Notes under the pieces: model-generated | What the model saw: only the letters and a program-made list of their open reading frames with translations | Told to the model about the DNA's origin: nothing | Databases searched by the model: none | Translations under genes and position numbers: made by a program | Assembly: GCA_958299035.1 (NCBI GenBank) | Contig: CATQJL010000112.1 | Span: 5,688,123 to 5,752,122 of the forward strand | Direction of reading: 5' to 3' | From: Cylicocyclus nassatus | Taxonomy: Eukaryota > Nematoda > Chromadorea > Rhabditida > Strongylidae | Length of the DNA stretch: 64,000 bases | Part shown: positions 58,350-64,000 of the stretch, in pieces | Layout: every line of letters begins with the position of its first letter | How positions within the stretch are numbered: position 1 is the stretch's first letter

Positions 58350-59105
58350 GTTCCACATTTCAACAATGCTCATCCCATTCCTCCGTATGATCTGTAGCCA
58401 AACATTATCTCGGTGAAAAGTATTCTCCAGACATATATCAAAAGAAGAATCCCTTATAGTGTGCGTTCTTTCGTTTCATCAGTTTTTTCATTCTTGAGTT
58501 TTACCTAGGTTCAGATGCAGAATGTTTTGTTTTATACACATTACTACATTACTTGCGGGTCGCTAACATGTTTTATATCATACTTCCACCACTGCTATTT
58601 AACTTGCTTTCGCTATTTATGCTCATTGTGCATTTTTATCGCCCTCGTGTACGTTTTTACGTTTTATTCATAGATGGAGAATTGATGTTTCACATGTTGT
58701 TGTATACTGGATTATTATTATTGTTGTTTTTTGTATGTATCGGTTGTGTAGGACAGGGATAACGTTCTCGTTTTTCTGTGTTCGGTTATCCCGTGGTGCC
58801 TCCATTGATCACCGCCCCAGTAACTCACTTTCATCCCACACATATGATTTTCCTCATCGAATATTGCCTCAAAAGGCGCTCTCAAGCATCCCTTTCGTAC
58901 TCTTTCTCTCGAACCTGCCCCACTCTCCCCTATGCTGGGTATTATTCTCTGTCTTTGTAACATGTACCGTTTTATACATTCTGATGAGTACCCTGCTACA
59001 AAAGTGTGATAGGATCACTCCTCTATGCAACTCACATCTTCCTCACAGGATGTCACAATTCTTTCTATTTATTCGTTGTATATGTTTTACACATTTCTGA
59101 AAGAA

Positions 59106-59111
59106 ATAAAA
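59106..59111 (+). terminator. hmr-1: Candidate hmr-1 polyadenylation signal
   Basis: This is the first AATAAA on the + strand downstream of the stop codon, which would give a 3' UTR of about 770 bases. Variant signals further upstream cannot be excluded. Confidence 0.3.
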
Positions 59112-60678
59112 ATCAAACAAAAGTCATAATCAAACTCTCAAGTCCTTGGTGTGGGGTCTCAGACGAAGATATTTGTACTATGAATGGAGGATTCCCATGC
59201 TGATTAGAGATCTCAAAAGACAGCCGCCTAATGCTCGGCTGCCATGGCCATTAGTGACCTCTAACTCATTAGGCGGAAAGGTTACGGGTCACTTAATGTC
59301 AAAGGATCCACATCTTAATGGTCCGTCGCTCTTGTGTTTGTCGTACTTGCGTATTTTTTGACGGGATGATTTGCATAGAGGGCATGGATAGACGACTTCA
59401 CAAAAGTTTGAGCTCATGTATGGGGTAAGTCTAGCAAAATACATGGAGGTTAGTTCAGTATTATAATCTGAGCGAAGGTTGACAATGAAATAAGATTTTT
59501 TGTACTTTGCCTAACACACTTCAGATCAACATGGTAGTATTTATACTCAAGACCTTTCGTTAAAAGTATGTGTAATTGCACCATTTACCCTATACGTTTA
59601 TTCCTGGAATTCATTGGCATTTCTGTGTTCCTACAACAAAAGAAAAAGAATCAAATTGGGATAAAGCTCACCGGAACGACGCGCGTCCGCAGTCCTAAAA
59701 ATCGTGGATTTTTGGCGTAGTGTGCGTATGGTGTGCAGTTGCACATGTAAACTTACGAAACGACTCGACTATGTGCCTCAAACTCTCCTTTTTAGAATTT
59801 GATGTCGAATGCAAACGTCGATGGCTTTTTTTTCTAGGATTCAACTTGGGAGTAGAGAAGTGATTGATGGGAAACTGCTAAGAAAACGTATGTCGCATTC
59901 ATCCATGAATTTTTGTGGTATGCTCTCAACATAAGGCGAAATCATTTAAAAAGACATCAATGATTCCTGGATCGAAACAGGCCTAGCTTCTTGAGAAGAC
60001 GTGACATTATAGATGAAACGAACAAGTACGAAAATTTGCCTGCAAGAGGTGCATTTTCACAATGGGAAACTTACCCAGCGTTGCATATTTCCAAGTGGAG
60101 GCTGTTGTGAAGCTACATGTGAACACTGGAGCCCGAAAACGAGCAAAACAACAGTCCTTTTGGGGGCAAGAATGATTCATCATTTCATTTTGACGGAATT
60201 CAGGCACTGACTCAAATGAAATACACAAAGTGCGCATGAAGCTACAGCTATATGGAACGATTCACATCTTGAAATTCCTCGAAAGAAATAGTGCCATAGT
60301 TACAAAGAACGGTCATGTACGAAATTACAATCTGAATGTCTCAAAAAAAGGCTGAGGTAGAACTAGCCAAATTTCTGGAAAAATTGCACGCACGGAAAAC
60401 GAGACACCACATCAAATTTTCTTTGCAAAATTTTTACAATTTTCTGTTGCTAGTATACTCTGTAGTATTACACGCATGGATGAGCTTAAAAAGATTGCGG
60501 TGAAAATATTGCTCTTATGCTGCAGCCAGTTCGGAAACCTGAGTGTATGGACCGGTTATGCATCCTCTTCCTATTCTGTTCTTTTTTATTCGGCGAGAGA
60601 CAAGACTCTTGAGTGGAAAGTCAAAATAAAGAATCCGAGGGTTCCTAGCGTGAACGTAGAATACAACAGCAAACCATC

Positions 60679-61139
60679 TTAAAGGCAGTGTCCGGGCAAA
60701 AACTCGATTTTGAGATTTTGTGCTTACCGGGGCCTATTCGCTATGCTGAATCCGAAAATCCACACTAGAGAGCGCGAAAACGGCGAAGAAGGGCTCTAAC
60801 GCAGGAGGGAAATCAGAAGTGGGCGGGATCCTCCCCACTGTGAGTTCACGGTCCCAGGTCCCGGAGTAATATTCTCGGCTCCGGTTTCGGGTCACGCATC
60901 CGCACTAGGCTTGTGGAGATGTCAGGGTGGCTCGCGGAATTGAGAAGATCGCTCCGGAAGCCGGGACCGTGAATTCACTTTATGGAAGACCCCGCCCACT
61001 TCTGATTTCCCTCCTGCGTTAGAGCCCTTTTTCGAAGTTTTTGTGCTTTCCAGTGTGGATTTTCGAATTCAGCGTGGCGAATAGGCCCAGGAAAGCACAA
61101 AATCTCAAAATCGACTTTTTGCCCGGACACTGCCTTTAA
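60679..61139. mobile_element. Foldback MITE with TTAA ends
   Basis: Arms of about 180 bases: the left starts TTAAAGGCAGTGTCCGGGCA and the right ends with its complement, GCCCGGACACTGCCTTTAA. The loop of about 100 bases is GC-rich. TTAA at both ends could be a piggyBac-type target duplication, but because it is itself palindromic, TA or TAA duplications are equally compatible. No coding capacity. Confidence 0.8.
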
Positions 61140-62491
61140 TATCTTTATCACATTTTCTTCCTGTGCTAGAACAGGTAGAAAAAATTTTGTAGCTAACTTA
61201 TGCAAAATTCAGCTTATGTCAGCTAGTGAATAGATGTATTTTTGACACGAAACCAGAAATGTTCATGAACAGGATGTACTTGGAAATTTTTCTTACAGAA
61301 AGTTAAACTAGAGAAATTCCTTGCTTCTTGATCCAAAAAAATATGTTTACAGTGCGTCTCGTTCATAGAGTCCCTTTCGTGTACGCCAATGTATCCGCGT
61401 CGCTAGGACCTTGCGTGCCGACCATCAATCGATGATGCCGATTTGATCAAACCGAAGACCGTGAAAGTGGTGAATATCGGTTAGACGAGAAGTTTACGGT
61501 TGAAACAGATTGAGCAAACGCTGATGTGTCACATATTTCTATAAAAAATCATTTCTAGTTTGATAAGGATATTTTATTACATGTTTTTTTTCAGCATGCT
61601 TCTAGCAGTGACGATATTTGTTTTTTTTTTCGAACAGTTTAATAAATTCGTAATTGATCAATCCAATTCTAACAAAATTTACACGACTTCTCTAAAACGC
61701 AGAATTCACTGCGTCGTTAAAGGTGAACGCTAACGTTGATATGAAAAAAAGTTTTCGCTTTCCTAATGATTCCACCAGACTGGAAGAATCGACCTTACTG
61801 CTCCTTTGTTGATTTTTTTCGTAGTTGCGTTCAAGGTTGGTGTCTGATGATACTTCAACGAAGTGCAAACGTTTTAGCTAACTCATGCGTTGGAGATTTT
61901 CGAGGGGAAGTTTTTATTGCAATCTCAATGTTGAAGAAGGGAGGTTTAATGAGTTTTTTCATACTATGGGTTTTGAGCTGAGACCGACACAAGACGCAAG
62001 AAGTTTTTTTGCAAAGGTAGATGAAAAAGGTGAAGGCAAAGTTTTCAAGTCACACGGTCCCTCGATGAGTGCAGAGGCATTTTCCCGGCTGACTTGTGAC
62101 TTTGGGTTCTTCCTCGAGTTTTCTAAACTTGATATATCCGGCCTTCAAGACTGCAAAAATGTTTGAATGTCCTTTTTTGGAACCTAGCAAAGCGCGGAAT
62201 GGGCGAGCAATGCCAGACGCACAGCTGTGATTGGTCGTTGCATCCCGTTCTCTGCCTCCGCCCATCTCCGCGGCAATTGGTTGATTGAATTCAGAAGCCA
62301 ATCGTATTACTTTAGATAACTGATTGGTTAACACGCCCATTTCACACTTTCCTACGAGCTTGAATACGTTATTTTAATACATTTGCAAGCTCTATAACAC
62401 AGCTCCTGACTGAGCACATTTTAAAGATTAGATGGAAAAAATTCAAAAATGGAGAATCTACTTTTGCAATGCATCTTACAAGGGAAGTATA

Positions 62492-62918
62492 CCAACATTA
62501 GTCGGCGATTGAATTATCGGTAGACGCGCCTTTGAACGCTGATTCCAAATCTGCTTTTCTTTTTTGCGGAGTAGGTCTCCGAAAGAAGTTGTGGGCGTTC
62601 AAATGTCCAAATATGTCAAGGTTTAGGTGGCCTAAAATTGGCGAAAAGCTGTACAAGAACACCGGAAAGTGGAAAATCATTTTCGTATTGAGTATATTGT
62701 TTGCAAGAAAGGAACAAAGCCGGTGGATATTGCATAGGTGTTGTTTTAGAGCTTTCCGCTGTTTTTAAGCCACTCAATGTTTGAAAATCTGGGCATTCAA
62801 ACGCTTATAACTTCTTTCCGAAACTTATTCCGCAAAAAAAGGAAAGCAGATTTGGAATCAGCGTTCAAAGGCGCATCCAATGATATACATCTCATCTTTA
62901 ACTGCCAACTAATGTTGG
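62492..62918. mobile_element. Foldback MITE, TA-flanked
   Basis: Ends CCAACATTAGT and ACTAATGTTGG with TA on both sides (62490-62491 and 62919-62920). The arms share GCGCCTTTGAACGCTGATTC and the following CAAATCTGCTTTTC stretch, covering about 180 bases each. The open frames in this stretch are by-products of the palindrome. Confidence 0.75.
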
Positions 62919-63113
62919 TATCCTTTCTTGTTAGTATTTCGCTCACGAAGATTGGTCGCGTATGTATATCACAGTATATCTCAACGATATCTACGCATTG
63001 AAAATTATTATGTAACGCATCTTTAGAATACCTCATTTTTTAGCTCTGGTGATTTTAGCTTTTGAGATTTTAAATGAAATAAAGGAATCATGTGTTTATT
63101 GAATTTATCTCAG

Positions 63114-63271
63114 ATGTTGACTACGAAAGTGGCACTCAACTCGCACGATTGGTAGACCAGCAAGATTTTTGCTTAAACTTCAAAGCCCGAGTATATAAGA
63201 AGCTAAAACCTTGCACAGAAGAATCATCTGGTAAATTATTCACAATGGGGTATCCATTCGTTACCGTATCT
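63114..63271 (+). CDS. Candidate internal exon of a possible downstream gene
   Basis: A reading frame lies between TTTATCTCAG and TCT/GTAAGATT, both good splice sites. With two leading bases it reads VDYESGTQLARLVDQQDFCL, then NFKARVYKKLKPCTEESSGK and LFTMGYPFVTVS. An alternative donor lies at 63231. I do not recognise the domain and found no partner exon in the window, so this could be chance. Confidence 0.28.
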
Positions 63272-64000
63272 GTAAGATTCATTATAGAGTTCCGATTTTG
63301 CAAATAAAATCCAATGATTTAGTAATTTTTATTCGTTATATTCCTCAATGGATTTCCCCCCACCTTTCAGATTTTTTCTGTTCCTCTGGGTTCACAACCG
63401 TACCACCGTTAGTTTAACCCTAGTTGGAGTCAGGGCCGGAGAGGGTGAGGGAGGGGGACTGGTAGAGGAGGTCTGAGTTACGCTTGACATTGCTGTCATT
63501 ACTACTTACTCTTCACAAAGTATCACGTCGGGGATGTATTAGAGTGAGCGGTGAGAAATGGGACACTTGGAGAATAACTGAAAATTTCTCAAGAAAGAGA
63601 AGATATTGAACTTTTCAATTTTGATGGATTTCAGAATATATTGCCCTTTTTCAGACAATACCTAACCTTTGATTCAACTGGCTTGACGGCTGGGGGGCGG
63701 GGCTTTGTGATGTAATTAAGGCCGCTCGCACGGCCACGCAGTCTGCGTCTCTCCCGCGCGCATGCTCTCTGATCATTACCTGGCCTCAATTAGGTCATGA
63801 AGTGTCGCCTTCCAGACGCAAAGCCAGCTGAATTAAAGGGTATATAAGGTCATTCACGCACCTAATGACTCTTATACTTGCTGAAATGTAAAGTAAATCA
63901 CTCCGACAATTTACTAACTTCGAGCAGTATCCCATTTATCCTGAGCTTGCGCATGTTAATTCTCCGCGCCTTCATTCGTAAAATTTCAGGCATCAGCAAA

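Larger units (their letters stand above)
58350..64000. other. hmr-1 3' UTR and intergenic sequence
   Basis: There is no further cadherin coding sequence. The first AATAAA after the stop is at 59106-59111. Two foldback elements occur at 60679-61139 and 62492-62918, and a candidate exon at 63114-63271. The rest shows no recognised gene, including the small open frames at 60013-60210 and 61885-62166. Confidence 0.65.

Noticed and set aside
60013..60210. 65-codon frame downstream of hmr-1
   Set aside because: No recognisable domain or splice signals; the overlapping minus-strand frame is equally open.

Overview
The window is eukaryotic and almost entirely filled by one intron-rich gene on the + strand, which I identify as the nematode classical cadherin hmr-1. 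The evidence is a long chain of cadherin repeats with DVNDNAP-type linkers, then a non-chordate classical-cadherin region, EGF-like and laminin-G domains, one membrane span, and a cytoplasmic tail with recognisable p120-catenin and beta-catenin binding motifs. Tiny introns of about 45-60 bases mixed with introns of several kilobases, and abundant nonautonomous DNA transposons, suggest a rhabditid/strongylid-type nematode rather than Caenorhabditis itself. The species cannot be fixed from the sequence alone.

Layout. 1-1420 is intronic, and the gene's true 5' end lies outside the window. 1421-23437 holds 37 exons (one partial cadherin repeat plus repeats 2-14) used only by the long, HMR-1B-like isoform. 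23438-45765 is a 22.3-kb intron. At 45766-46257 the two isoforms diverge. The long form uses exon 45766-45995, which ends repeat 14 and opens repeat 15. The short, HMR-1A-like form starts translation at ATG 45977 inside that exon in another frame, encodes a signal peptide and its own first half of repeat 15, and ends at 46257. Both exons end in the same phase and splice to the shared acceptor at 49652. Shared exons 49652-58349 encode the end of repeat 15, repeat 16, the membrane-proximal region, EGF/LamG modules, the membrane span and the tail. 58350-64000 holds the presumed 3' UTR, intergenic sequence, two foldback elements and one candidate exon of a possible downstream gene.

The joined reading frame has no internal stop. 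The short isoform comes to 1224 codons, close to the roughly 1.2-kilo-residue C. elegans HMR-1A as I recall it. The long isoform contributes 2682 complete residues within the window and continues upstream. The biology suggested is an epithelial adhesion receptor (short) and a neuronal N-cadherin-like receptor (long) sharing one catenin-binding tail but made from separate promoters. I found no tRNA, rRNA, CRISPR, bacterial or viral features. Several MITE/foldback elements with clear target-site duplications occupy the introns and the 3' flank.
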